Origin: Phocaeicola_A sp964580305
GTDB lineage: Bacteria; Bacteroidota; Bacteroidia; Bacteroidales; Bacteroidaceae
DNA length: 27,205 nucleotides
Reading direction: 5' to 3'
Assembly: GCA_964580305.1 (NCBI GenBank)
Contig: CAZOKL010000019.1
Span: 1-27,205 of the forward strand
Shown: positions 15,938-24,932 of the stretch, piece by piece
Layout of the letters: every line of letters begins with the position of its first letter
Position numbering within the stretch: position 1 is the first letter of the stretch
Program-made: the position numbers and the translations under genes
Notes under the pieces: generated by a model
What the model saw: the letters and a program-made list of their open reading frames with translations, nothing else
Databases searched by the model: none
What the model was told of the DNA's origin: nothing

Positions 15938-18295
15938 ATGAGAAACAATTATGTAATTCAAATTTGTATGTGGAGCTTGTTACTGTGTTTGTCTTGCCTT
16001 TATGCGGCATGCAACGATGACGATGGAGCAGATGATCGTACCGGTTGGGTACGCGTGCTTCCTTTGGAAGTGGATTTTTCGGCTGCCGGTGGTAGCAGCA
16101 CATTAAGTTTGATTTTGACAGATGACATTGATCCGTCCGATATCAATTGTGAAGTAAATGCTAACGGACAAGATTGGTGCACGGCTGTACTTTCAGGTGA
16201 GACTGTGACAGTAACTGCCGACCCTACTTATTACGAAGTTCCGCGTTCCACCATTATACGCTTGACTTACGGCTCTTTGCGACGCGACATACCTGTGTGT
16301 CAGGAAGCGTCTACAGGCTCAGAAGATATTAAAATTGAAGTGGCATCTGCTACCGCCACCACCGAAGCAACGACTGAGGTCGATGGGGAAGACCGCCGTA
16401 TCATTTATACTTTTGACGGAGATTATATTTCGTACTTCAACTCGAAGTTTGGCGCCTTCACCGATTGGCCTTTCATCATAGATTATACTTTTGCTACAGC
16501 ATCTAAACTGGATTATATCATCTACTATCCACGTACTGACAGTGGCACCCGTTATGGTGCTTTCAATGAGTTCAATGTCTATATAGCTACTGCCGAAACA
16601 CCCGATACATGGGTGAAAATTGCTGAAGTGGCACGCGGTGACCAAAATTATAATGTTACTACCATCCAATTGGAAGAAAGTGTGGAAAATGTACTGCGGG
16701 TACGTTTTGAAATCAATTCGGCTCACAATGACCGCATCAGTTGTGCCGAAATGGAATTCTATACTACCAGCGTGAATAAGTTTGACTATACTACAATCTT
16801 TACCGATGAAACTTGCTCGGAATTAAAAGAGGGAATTACTGATGCTGATATTCGGAAGATACCGGGTGAAACTTATAAGAAATTGGCTACAGCCTTGTTT
16901 AATGGTACTTATGACAAAACTTACCGCGTGGCAGAGTATCGCCCTTATCAGCAACCATCTATAATGGCCAATGTGAACAAGACTTCTCAATATGGTTTGC
17001 GTGATAATCCTACGGGCATTTATGTGGAAGAAGGTGAACAGTTGATGGTATTGGTGGGTGATACTCACGGACAGAGTATCTCTATGGTTGTACAGGATTT
17101 AACTCTGGGATATAGTGCCAGCACTACTTATGCACTGAAAGAAGGTGAAAATAATATTCAGCTGAGCAATGGAGGGCTGTTGTATATACAAAATCTGACA
17201 CAAGACGATATTCCACTTTGGCCTGAAACAGATGCGGAAAAAGCTGCTATTGCAGCCAAAACAGTGAAAATCCATTTCCCTTTTGCTATGGTAAACGGAT
17301 ACTTTGACACGCAATCTGATGCCACACAGAAAGAATGGGAGGCCATGCTTCGTAATGCCGTTTGCAAAGACATTGATGTAGCCGGGAAATATGTAATGGT
17401 GACATGGACCGTAGATGCCTATAAGGAATATGATACACCCATTTTTGAAGTGATGGAGCTGATGGATGAAGTGGTGCGTCTGGAATGTGATTTTATGGGA
17501 TTATTTAAATATGATAAGGAATATACCAATCGTATGTATCTTCACATTGAGTACAATAGTAGCAACCCTTATTCTGCCACCAATCATACGGCTTATCTGA
17601 CAAGCTATAATAATGTATTTTGTTCAGTAGACGGTTTAAAAAATCGTGTATGGGTGTTGGGACATGAAATAGGACATACTAACCAGACTCGTCCAGGGTT
17701 AAAATGGACTGGCACTACTGAGGTGACTAACAATATTTATGCCAATTATGTACGCAGCTCATTGGGAATGGGGTCTCGTCTGATGGATGAGGATAATCCC
17801 GGCGAAACTGTCTATCAGGAGGCAATCCGCCGCATTAAGGAGGCTGGAGAGCCGCACTGTCTGAACAATGCTTCTGACGAATATTATGTGAAACTTGTTC
17901 CTTTCTGGCAGCTCAAGCTTTACATAATGGATGTGTGTGGTGATGATGACTTCTTTCGTGATTTGCACGAATATTATCGTGTGATGCCCGATCTCGAAAC
18001 TTCGACCGATACGGAAGGTATTCTACAGATCGATTTTGTGCGTCAAGTGTGCAACCATTCATGCATAGATTTTACGAGTTTTTTTGAAGACTGGGGATTC
18101 CTGACTCCGGTAGACAAGACGTTTAATGATTACGGTACCAAGCAGTTTACTATTACTCAGGAACAAGTAGATGCCTTGAAAGCGGAGATTGCAGCCAAGG
18201 GTTATCCTAAAGCTCCGGATAATTTATTTGAAATCACAGATGAGAATTACGGAAGTTTTCCCGTACCGAATGGCTATGTGAAACCGGCCAGATAA
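15938..18295 (+). CDS. M60-family glycoprotein peptidase lipoprotein (BACON + F5/8 type C + M60)
   Basis: A 785-aa surface lipoprotein; the lipid-carrying Cys is probably C25, followed by NDDDGADD, an acidic stretch typical of surface-exported Bacteroides lipoproteins. A BACON domain covers about 38-125 (DWCTAV...VTVTADPTYYEVPRSTI...DIPVCQEAS). A discoidin/F5/8-type (CBM32-like) domain spans about 150-280. The M60 (enhancin-like) part spans about 290-745, with the zinc motif HEIGH (H576, E577, H580) and a third ligand candidate E595 in TTEVTNNIYANY, 14 residues on. The architecture matches B. thetaiotaomicron BT4244, a peptidase that cuts O-glycosylated proteins such as mucin. It therefore probably cuts the peptide backbone of a glycoprotein so that glycopeptides can enter SusCD. 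Activity and target are inferred from family. Confidence 0.92.
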   Translation: MRNNYVIQICMWSLLLCLSCLYAACNDDDGADDRTGWVRVLPLEVDFSAAGGSSTLSLILTDDIDPSDINCEVNANGQDWCTAVLSGETVTVTADPTYYEVPRSTIIRLTYGSLRRDIPVCQEASTGSEDIKIEVASATATTEATTEVDGEDRRIIYTFDGDYISYFNSKFGAFTDWPFIIDYTFATASKLDYIIYYPRTDSGTRYGAFNEFNVYIATAETPDTWVKIAEVARGDQNYNVTTIQLEESVENVLRVRFEINSAHNDRISCAEMEFYTTSVNKFDYTTIFTDETCSELKEGITDADIRKIPGETYKKLATALFNGTYDKTYRVAEYRPYQQPSIMANVNKTSQYGLRDNPTGIYVEEGEQLMVLVGDTHGQSISMVVQDLTLGYSASTTYALKEGENNIQLSNGGLLYIQNLTQDDIPLWPETDAEKAAIAAKTVKIHFPFAMVNGYFDTQSDATQKEWEAMLRNAVCKDIDVAGKYVMVTWTVDAYKEYDTPIFEVMELMDEVVRLECDFMGLFKYDKEYTNRMYLHIEYNSSNPYSATNHTAYLTSYNNVFCSVDGLKNRVWVLGHEIGHTNQTRPGLKWTGTTEVTNNIYANYVRSSLGMGSRLMDEDNPGETVYQEAIRRIKEAGEPHCLNNASDEYYVKLVPFWQLKLYIMDVCGDDDFFRDLHEYYRVMPDLETSTDTEGILQIDFVRQVCNHSCIDFTSFFEDWGFLTPVDKTFNDYGTKQFTITQEQVDALKAEIAAKGYPKAPDNLFEITDENYGSFPVPNGYVKPAR

Positions 18296-18333
18296 GAGAA
18301 ACTCTATTTATTAACAATAACTTGTAGAATAAT

Positions 18334-19479
18334 ATGAGGAGTATAATTTATATAAACGATAAAATAAAGTACGTACCGATTTGTGTCTTGATTTTAATCG
18401 GTATAGTTGCCTGTAACGACGATGACGTAAATATCGGCAATATTGTAACAAGCATGGAAATTGCCGGTACTGAAGAAGGTGTAGTATACCTGACAGAAGA
18501 AGACACGTGGAATGTAGAAGTGACTATTTATCCGGCGAATGCTACGGATGCGACTGATTATACATATACTTATACCAGCAGTAATGAAAATGTGTTTACG
18601 GTGAATGAGAACGGTGTAGTAACGGCAGTGGGAACCGGCGAGGCTGCTCTCACGGCATGGTCGGTCAATAATACAGATATGTGGGCATCATGCATCATTT
18701 CGGTGGAGGAACGTATCTATCCTGTCACCTCAATTGAAATACCAGAAACTTACCTTGATTATTATATGCCACGGGAAGGCACATTGAATTTAGGTTCTCT
18801 GATTACTGTACTGCCTGATAATGCCAGTAATGCGGAGGTTATCTATAGTTCGTCGGATTCGGATATAGTCGAAGTCAACAGTCGTGGTGAAATTTATGCT
18901 AAAGCAGTGGGTGATGTAACGATTACTGTGAGGTCTGTAGATGGCAGTGGTGTTTCGGCAACCTGCAATATTCATGTGCGTGAGGTGGCAGGATATAATG
19001 ATATTGAACGTACGGGATGGACAATCAGTGCTTCGCACGAATATTCACCTGATTCTGTGATTGGTGGACAACTGGAAAATCTCATTGATGATGACTTAAA
19101 TTCTTGTCTTGCCTTAGTGAAGCCGGGTAAAACTCTCGGTGATATTACAGTTGGTGCGGATGAGGAAGTTTATTTCATCATTGATATGCAACAGAGTCAG
19201 GTGTTTGATTATTTTCGTTTGCGCCATCGTGTTTATCTGAACACCTCTTCCAACCTCCGTGTTACTCAAGTGGCAATATACGGTAGTAATGATGGTGAGA
19301 GTTTTGATACTATTATTGAAGACCAAGCCATTTCCACGAGTGAAAACGAAGTAACAGTAGTTTTGCCGGGCGTTTTCAACTATCGTTATTTTAAGTTGCA
19401 AATCACCGGATGGAATTCGAGTGGAAATACTATTCAAATGTCAGATTTCCATATTGGAAAAATTAGTTATGCGGATTGA
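18334..19479 (+). CDS. Surface glycan-binding lipoprotein with two Ig-like domains and an F5/8 type C domain
   Basis: A 381-aa lipoprotein with lipobox IVAC (C27) followed by NDDD, the same acidic start as the M60 protein. Two bacterial Ig-like (Big_2) domains lie at about 38-125 (VTIYPANATD, VFTVNENGVVTAVGTGEAALTAWS) and 130-217 (ITVLPDNASNAEV, IVEVNSRGEIYAKAVGDVTITVRS). A discoidin/F5/8-type (CBM32-like) domain covers about 225-380 (LIDDDLNSCLALVKPG, FDYFRLRHRVYLN, VAIYGSNDGESFD, YRYFKLQITGW). No catalytic motif is seen, so it is best read as the extra surface glycan-binding protein of the PUL, the Ig domains acting as a spacer from the membrane. It is the last gene before a terminator and was not named by any clear homologue. 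Confidence 0.85.
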   Translation: MRSIIYINDKIKYVPICVLILIGIVACNDDDVNIGNIVTSMEIAGTEEGVVYLTEEDTWNVEVTIYPANATDATDYTYTYTSSNENVFTVNENGVVTAVGTGEAALTAWSVNNTDMWASCIISVEERIYPVTSIEIPETYLDYYMPREGTLNLGSLITVLPDNASNAEVIYSSSDSDIVEVNSRGEIYAKAVGDVTITVRSVDGSGVSATCNIHVREVAGYNDIERTGWTISASHEYSPDSVIGGQLENLIDDDLNSCLALVKPGKTLGDITVGADEEVYFIIDMQQSQVFDYFRLRHRVYLNTSSNLRVTQVAIYGSNDGESFDTIIEDQAISTSENEVTVVLPGVFNYRYFKLQITGWNSSGNTIQMSDFHIGKISYAD

Positions 19480-19520
19480 GCTATTTCCATATTGATTTTC
19501 TAATTCTCTCTAAATATTCT

Positions 19521-19560
19521 AAAGCATCCCAATGACAGTGATGTCATATTGAGATGCTTT
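19521..19560 (+). terminator. Rho-independent terminator after the surface operon
   Basis: AAAGCATC (19521-19528) pairs perfectly with GATGCTTT (19553-19560). Inside, CAAT/ATTG and GACA/TGTC extend the stem with a mismatch and a small bulge around a GTGA loop. T-rich sequence follows (TGGTATTTTG). It separates the susC-to-lipoprotein operon from the regulator gene that follows at 19612. Confidence 0.75.
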
Positions 19561-19611
19561 TGGTATTTTGCAAAACGAATACTAAAATTTGATTAGTTAC
19601 TTATAGTATTT

Positions 19612-22600
19612 ATGAATAAAAGCTGCTTATTGTTTTTATTCTTTCTTTGGAAGACAATAAGTGTCTTGGGCGGAGAAGATTATCGATTCAGGACCATGTC
19701 TCCGGAAGGAGGATTCTATTATGATGGCGTTAATGCTATAGAACAGGATAGTGAAGGTTTCATTTGGGTGCTGATGGATTATGAGCTGTATCGTTTTGAT
19801 GGTTACGACTATAAGAAATACTATCCTTATTTTGCGGCTATAGAGCCAACTAAGCGATGGATATTTTATAATTTGGCTACCGATTCGCAAGGACATCTGT
19901 ATGTTAATACCAATAATGGTTTATATCGATATACACAGGAGGATGAACGTTTTGAATGGGTATATGCAACAGTGAGCAGGTTGGCTGTAGACGGAGTAGA
20001 CAATGTATGGATAATGAGCAATAGCAGGTGGGGACGTTTGGATATGGAGGCGGGAATCCTTCACCTACCTAAATACGACGGGAAGATGCCTACTTATGTA
20101 AATAGACCGTTTTGTGCGTACAAGAGAAGTCTTTATTCTTTTATAGGCAGTAGTATTTATCGTTTTGATGACAGGACGAATGAGTTTACCTGTTGCCTTA
20201 CGTTGCCTAATCAAATCAATGGCTATATCCGTTTTGCTGAAGCTCGCATAGGTAAACTGTGGGTATGTACGGAAAAGGACGGAATATACGTAATAGACCT
20301 TTCGTCTTTTAAGATAGAAAAACATTACAATATTCCTTTTGCCTGTTGTAACAATATCTTACGGGCTTTTTTCATAGACAAAAATGGAAAAGTCTGGATG
20401 GGGACGATAGATGGCCTATATATATTGAACCCCTCTACTGAGGAATGGAAGCATTATACACATGTACGTACCAATCCTTTCAGTTTGCCCAATAATTCTA
20501 TATGGCAAATTTGTGAGGACCGCCAATCTAATATATGGATAGGTACTTATTCTGGACATTTATGTTACGTAAATTTGGATGAACGTATTCCTTTTGAATC
20601 TTACTATCCGGAAGACAAAGGGCTAAATTATGCTCCGGTAAGTGCATTTGCTGAAGACGATAATTGTATTTGGATAGGAACAGAGGGAGGAGGGATTAAC
20701 CAATTGGACAAACATACAAGAAAAGTAACCATATCGCCTATTGGAGAAGTTTTGAGTAATGTGAAATCATTATTGATAGATAACCACAGAAATCTATGGA
20801 TATCTACATTCCGAGACGGCATTACTGAATACAACTCGAATTTATGTCCGGTTGCTTGCTATAAACACGATGCAAATGATCCTTCTTCGCTGTTGGTAAA
20901 TAATGTGCGCAAAACAGTTCTTGAAGGAGATTCAGGCATGTGGGTGGCATATCAGCATCCTGTACCTGTTATTTCTTACTTTTCGTTTCGCGAAAAAAAG
21001 TTCACCCATTTTGATTTGGATAGCACACGCAATTATTCTTATCTGTTTGACATGATGCGGCAAGGAGAGAACACGTTGTGGACTATTACCAATGAAGCTC
21101 TTTATCGCATGGATATTCGTTCGCATGATGTGCAAAAGATTGAGCCTAACGATTCTATCTATTTAGGATTGTTTACTTTCTGTCTGGATGATGCCGGTGA
21201 CATTTGGATAGGCACAATTGGCAATGGATTGGTGAAATATGAAATAGGCTCTTCACAATTCATTTCTATGAAGAATAAATTACCTCAAGAAATATATTCA
21301 ATTTATAGTATATGTTACGACAATGGTCATGTGTGGATGGGAACGGACGATGGCTTGTTTTGTTATGATATTCAGCAAAGTCTATTGTCTAAATTCGATA
21401 AGTGCGAAAATACCCAAGGCCAGGTATACTATCCGTTGAGTACCATGAAGGCTAAAAATGGATTGTTATATTTTGGTGGTACAAATGGCTTTACGGTAGT
21501 CAATCCTCAACAAATTTCCTACAATAAATACAAGCCCAAAGCCATTCTTTCCAATTTCTTCATCGATCATAAACAGGTGCAACCCCGTTATACGTTCGAT
21601 AATGATTGCTTAAAAACAATTGTGCTTGATTACGACCAGATAAATTTCGGTTTTCAGTTCTCGTCTGACAATTATCACATTCCCGGGAAGAATCGGTTTA
21701 AGTATCGTTTGAAAGGCTATAATGATGCCTGGATTACAATCGGTGCACAGCAACGTACGGTGATGTATTCTAAAGTTCCTCCTGGCACATATTTCTTTGA
21801 AGTCTGTGCTGCCAATAACGATGGCATTTGGAACGATACTCCTACAGTGGTAAAAATTGTACGCAAAGCGGCTCCGTGGTTTAGTCTACCTGCTTATTTG
21901 ATTTATGTACTGTTATTGACAGGATTCACCTATCTGATATATCGTCATCTGGCTGAGAAAAAGAATTTGCAGATGATGCTTTATCGAGAAAACATTGAGC
22001 GTGAAAAGAAAGAACAGATACATCAGGCGCAATTACGCTTTTTTACCAATATATCACATGATTTTCGCACCCCACTGTCACTCATCATGGCTGCGCTTGA
22101 CAAGTTGCGTAGTGAGGGGCTAAAAGAGTATTATTATAGAATATTGAACAGCAATGTGCAGCGATTGCTTAATCTCGTGAACGAACTGATGGATTTTCGC
22201 AGTGTGGAAAGCGGTAAGATGAAGTTGTCACCTACGAAACTTAACATCAATGAATTAGTGAAGGATATTGCCGATGACTTTGCAGACTATGCCCGTCAGC
22301 ACCAAATTGATTTTCGCATTGCTTTTGACAAAAATCTGCCGGCAGCAATTTATGCAGACAAAAATGTAGTGGAGAAAATTGTGATGAATTTGTTGAATAA
22401 TGCTTTTAAATACACAGCTGATAAGGGTACTATTGTTTTGGAAACAAGGTATGGAAGAGATTTTACGTCACACTATAAATATAGCTATACGGTAGGCGAT
22501 GTCATTGACAATGCATTCTCTATTATAGTGAGTGATACTGGTATGGGTATTTCATGCGATTCTATAAGCAATGTATTCGAACGGTTTTATAAAGTGAATA

Positions 22601-23637
22601 CAGTTAATGCAAATTCCCATTTGGGTACAGGTATTGGCTTGGCTCTTGTCAAAAGTTTGGTATTGTTGCAAAAAGGGGAAATATCCATTTACAGTGAAAG
22701 AAATGTAGGAACCGACATGGTGGTACATCTTCCGTTGAATAGCATTGTATCTGCTACATCTGATTTTGCACAGCAATCTTCTTTCGATTCTTATACCAAT
22801 CAGGCTGACGAGGAAAAGGATTTCTTAGATTCTGATATGGAAACGAGTAACTCGGGTTCTGTACAATTACCGGATAAGAAAAAGGTACTGATAGTAGAAG
22901 ATAATAAAGACCTGCGGCATCTAATAGCTGAATCGTTGTCCGATGAGTTCTATATGGTGCAAGCAAGTGATGGGATACAAGCACTGAGGTTGATGGATGA
23001 AATGGATTTCGACTTAGTGATAAGTGATATTATGATGCCTCATAAGGATGGTGTCTCATTGTGTAGTGATATAAAAAAGGATATAAATACTTCTCATATA
23101 CCAGTTATTCTGCTGACTGCTAAAACAAGCCTTGAAAGTAAGATTGAGGGAGTAGATTCCGGAGCTGACCTCTATTTTGAAAAACCGGTGGATTTAACTT
23201 ATCTGAAACTGGCTGTTTTGAATTTGTTCCGGAATAGGCAGCAGTTGAAAGAGCACTATGCAAAGACATATAATGCAGATAGTAGTGAACTTTCTACCAC
23301 CGACCAAGACAACCAGTTCCTGAAGCAGTTGATTGAACTGATAGAAGCCCGTATGGATCAACCGCAATTGAATGTGTCATTGATTGCAAAAACATTTGGA
23401 ATGAGTCACACAAAACTCTATTCAAAAGTGAAAGGCCTGACAGGAAAGACATTGGTGGAATTTATACTGAATTGTCGTATGCATAAAGCGGCAAGGCTGA
23501 TTGTCGAAAAAAATATGATGATGCGTGATGTTATGTTCGAAGTGGGCATAGAAAGTCAGTCCTATTTTTCAAGCTCGTTTAAAAAAGTCTTTGGAGACAC
23601 TCCTACAACCTTTGCTTCAAAGCATAAAAAGACTTAA
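19612..23637 (+). CDS. Hybrid two-component system sensor/regulator (HTCS)
   Basis: One-protein sensor and regulator of the PUL, 1341 aa. A signal peptide (about 1-21) leads a periplasmic two-component-regulator propeller, about 22-680, with repeated reg_prop units such as SEGFIWVLMDYELYRFDG, NGKVWMGTIDGLYILNP and NIWIGTYSG. A Y_Y_Y domain follows (about 690-752), then one membrane span (about 758-778). In the cytoplasm come HisKA with phospho-acceptor H816 (NISHDFRTPLS), HATPase (about 905-1045: NLLNNAFKY, DTGMGI, GTGIGLALVKS), a receiver domain (about 1088-1205) with D1139 (ISDIMMPHKDG) and an AraC-type helix-turn-helix at about 1250-1341. Binding of a glycan fragment in the periplasm should activate susC and probably the downstream enzyme genes. 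All key residues are present. No clear -7 box is seen in 19561-19611. Confidence 0.96.
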   Translation: MNKSCLLFLFFLWKTISVLGGEDYRFRTMSPEGGFYYDGVNAIEQDSEGFIWVLMDYELYRFDGYDYKKYYPYFAAIEPTKRWIFYNLATDSQGHLYVNTNNGLYRYTQEDERFEWVYATVSRLAVDGVDNVWIMSNSRWGRLDMEAGILHLPKYDGKMPTYVNRPFCAYKRSLYSFIGSSIYRFDDRTNEFTCCLTLPNQINGYIRFAEARIGKLWVCTEKDGIYVIDLSSFKIEKHYNIPFACCNNILRAFFIDKNGKVWMGTIDGLYILNPSTEEWKHYTHVRTNPFSLPNNSIWQICEDRQSNIWIGTYSGHLCYVNLDERIPFESYYPEDKGLNYAPVSAFAEDDNCIWIGTEGGGINQLDKHTRKVTISPIGEVLSNVKSLLIDNHRNLWISTFRDGITEYNSNLCPVACYKHDANDPSSLLVNNVRKTVLEGDSGMWVAYQHPVPVISYFSFREKKFTHFDLDSTRNYSYLFDMMRQGENTLWTITNEALYRMDIRSHDVQKIEPNDSIYLGLFTFCLDDAGDIWIGTIGNGLVKYEIGSSQFISMKNKLPQEIYSIYSICYDNGHVWMGTDDGLFCYDIQQSLLSKFDKCENTQGQVYYPLSTMKAKNGLLYFGGTNGFTVVNPQQISYNKYKPKAILSNFFIDHKQVQPRYTFDNDCLKTIVLDYDQINFGFQFSSDNYHIPGKNRFKYRLKGYNDAWITIGAQQRTVMYSKVPPGTYFFEVCAANNDGIWNDTPTVVKIVRKAAPWFSLPAYLIYVLLLTGFTYLIYRHLAEKKNLQMMLYRENIEREKKEQIHQAQLRFFTNISHDFRTPLSLIMAALDKLRSEGLKEYYYRILNSNVQRLLNLVNELMDFRSVESGKMKLSPTKLNINELVKDIADDFADYARQHQIDFRIAFDKNLPAAIYADKNVVEKIVMNLLNNAFKYTADKGTIVLETRYGRDFTSHYKYSYTVGDVIDNAFSIIVSDTGMGISCDSISNVFERFYKVNTVNANSHLGTGIGLALVKSLVLLQKGEISIYSERNVGTDMVVHLPLNSIVSATSDFAQQSSFDSYTNQADEEKDFLDSDMETSNSGSVQLPDKKKVLIVEDNKDLRHLIAESLSDEFYMVQASDGIQALRLMDEMDFDLVISDIMMPHKDGVSLCSDIKKDINTSHIPVILLTAKTSLESKIEGVDSGADLYFEKPVDLTYLKLAVLNLFRNRQQLKEHYAKTYNADSSELSTTDQDNQFLKQLIELIEARMDQPQLNVSLIAKTFGMSHTKLYSKVKGLTGKTLVEFILNCRMHKAARLIVEKNMMMRDVMFEVGIESQSYFSSSFKKVFGDTPTTFASKHKKT

Positions 23638-23647
23638 AACTGGCAAT

Positions 23648-23657
23648 AACAGCAAAA
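23648..23657 (+). promoter_or_regulatory. Candidate HTCS half-site before the GH105 gene
   Basis: AACAGCAAAA repeats ten bases of the right arm of the inverted repeat upstream of susC, in the same orientation. It lies 40 nt before TTCCTTTGC (23698-23706), which differs from the -7 consensus at one base. This suggests a second promoter controlled by the same regulator for the two glycosidase genes. Confidence 0.35.
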
Positions 23658-23729
23658 CAAATGTTGATTTGAGCAAATGAGAATACTATAAATAGGCTTC
23701 CTTTGCTCTGAATATTAACACAAAGAACT

Positions 23730-24866
23730 ATGAGACAGACTTTGCTTTTTACTATTTTAATTTTACTGTCACCCTATGCATTGCATGCAGGGAATAGCCG
23801 GAACTTTGATAGAAATACAGTGAAAAACATTATGAGACAAGTGGCTGATTGGCAAATTGCACACCATCAAAAAGAGCCAGAACGTGATGATTTGGATTGG
23901 ACATATGCCGTTCTGTATGTGGGGATGTTGGACTGGGCGGATTTGATCGAGAAAGAAGATTCAGATAACTCTTATTATGAATGGTTATTGCGCATAGGCA
24001 AGAAAAATCATTTTCAGGTAGGGAAGTGGATGTATCATGCGGACTTTATCGCCGTCGGACAAGCATTTATAGAGCTTTATAAGAAATACGGCGATAAGAA
24101 AATGATAGCTCCCGTAATGGCACGTGCTAACTGGGTGGTAGAAAATCCTGCAGAAACGGCCTTGGAGTTGGACTATGGTAAACCGGAGACGCTGGATCGC
24201 TGGTCATGGTGTGATGCCTTGTTCATGGCACCACCCGTATATGCCCAACTCTATGCATTGACTCGTGATAGGAAATATCTGGATTTCATGAATAAAGAGT
24301 ATAAAGCCACTTATGATTATTTGTATGATAAGGATGAACATTTATTCTATCGTGACCATCGTTATTTCGACAAAAAGGAAATTAATGGAGAAAAAGTATT
24401 CTGGGGGCGTGGCAACGGTTGGGTACTGGGTGGCTTAGTTGAGATATTGCAGGCTTTGCCGGAAGACGAACCTTCACGCGGTTTCTACCAGGATTTGTTC
24501 ACGACTTTATCCGACCGGGTCGCCGGTTTGCAAGGGAAAGACGGATATTGGCATGCCAGTTTGCTGGATCCGGGTTCTTATCCATCACCGGAGACCAGTG
24601 TGACAGGTCTTGTAATTTATGCCTTGGCATATGGCGTGAATAATGGACTGCTCGACAAAGAAACATATCTGCCTGTCATTGAGAAAGGTTGGAAGGCTCT
24701 TGTTGATGCGGTAGAAGTTGATGGCAAGTTGGGATATGTTCAACCAATCGGCGCAGACCCGTGCAAGGTGACTCGTGATATGACCGAGGTGTACGGTGCC
24801 GGAGCACTTTTGATGGCAGGATGTCAAATATACAAAATAGTTGGAGAAAAGCATCTTGTAAATTGA
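23730..24866 (+). CDS. GH105 unsaturated uronyl hydrolase
   Basis: A 378-aa enzyme with a cleavable signal peptide (LLFTILILLSPYALHA, cleavage near 20), so probably periplasmic. GH105 enzymes have an (alpha/alpha)6 barrel and remove the 4,5-unsaturated uronic acid left at the non-reducing end by polysaccharide lyases. Motifs fit: WCDALFMAPPVYAQL with the likely catalytic D162, RGNGWVLGGL, GYWHASLLDP, SPETSVTGLVIYALAYGVNNGLL and LGYVQPIGADP. Known members act on unsaturated rhamnogalacturonan, and some on unsaturated glucuronic acid from arabinogalactan or ulvan; the sequence alone does not choose. GH88 is related but less likely. No polysaccharide lyase lies in the window, so a lyase must come from elsewhere. 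The GH2 gene follows after 66 nt. Confidence 0.88.
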   Translation: MRQTLLFTILILLSPYALHAGNSRNFDRNTVKNIMRQVADWQIAHHQKEPERDDLDWTYAVLYVGMLDWADLIEKEDSDNSYYEWLLRIGKKNHFQVGKWMYHADFIAVGQAFIELYKKYGDKKMIAPVMARANWVVENPAETALELDYGKPETLDRWSWCDALFMAPPVYAQLYALTRDRKYLDFMNKEYKATYDYLYDKDEHLFYRDHRYFDKKEINGEKVFWGRGNGWVLGGLVEILQALPEDEPSRGFYQDLFTTLSDRVAGLQGKDGYWHASLLDPGSYPSPETSVTGLVIYALAYGVNNGLLDKETYLPVIEKGWKALVDAVEVDGKLGYVQPIGADPCKVTRDMTEVYGAGALLMAGCQIYKIVGEKHLVN

Positions 24867-24932
24867 GAAATATTAAGGAAAGAAATTCTGTAACGGTTAT
24901 AAAGAAAGCAATAGCTATAAGTGTATAGTCAT

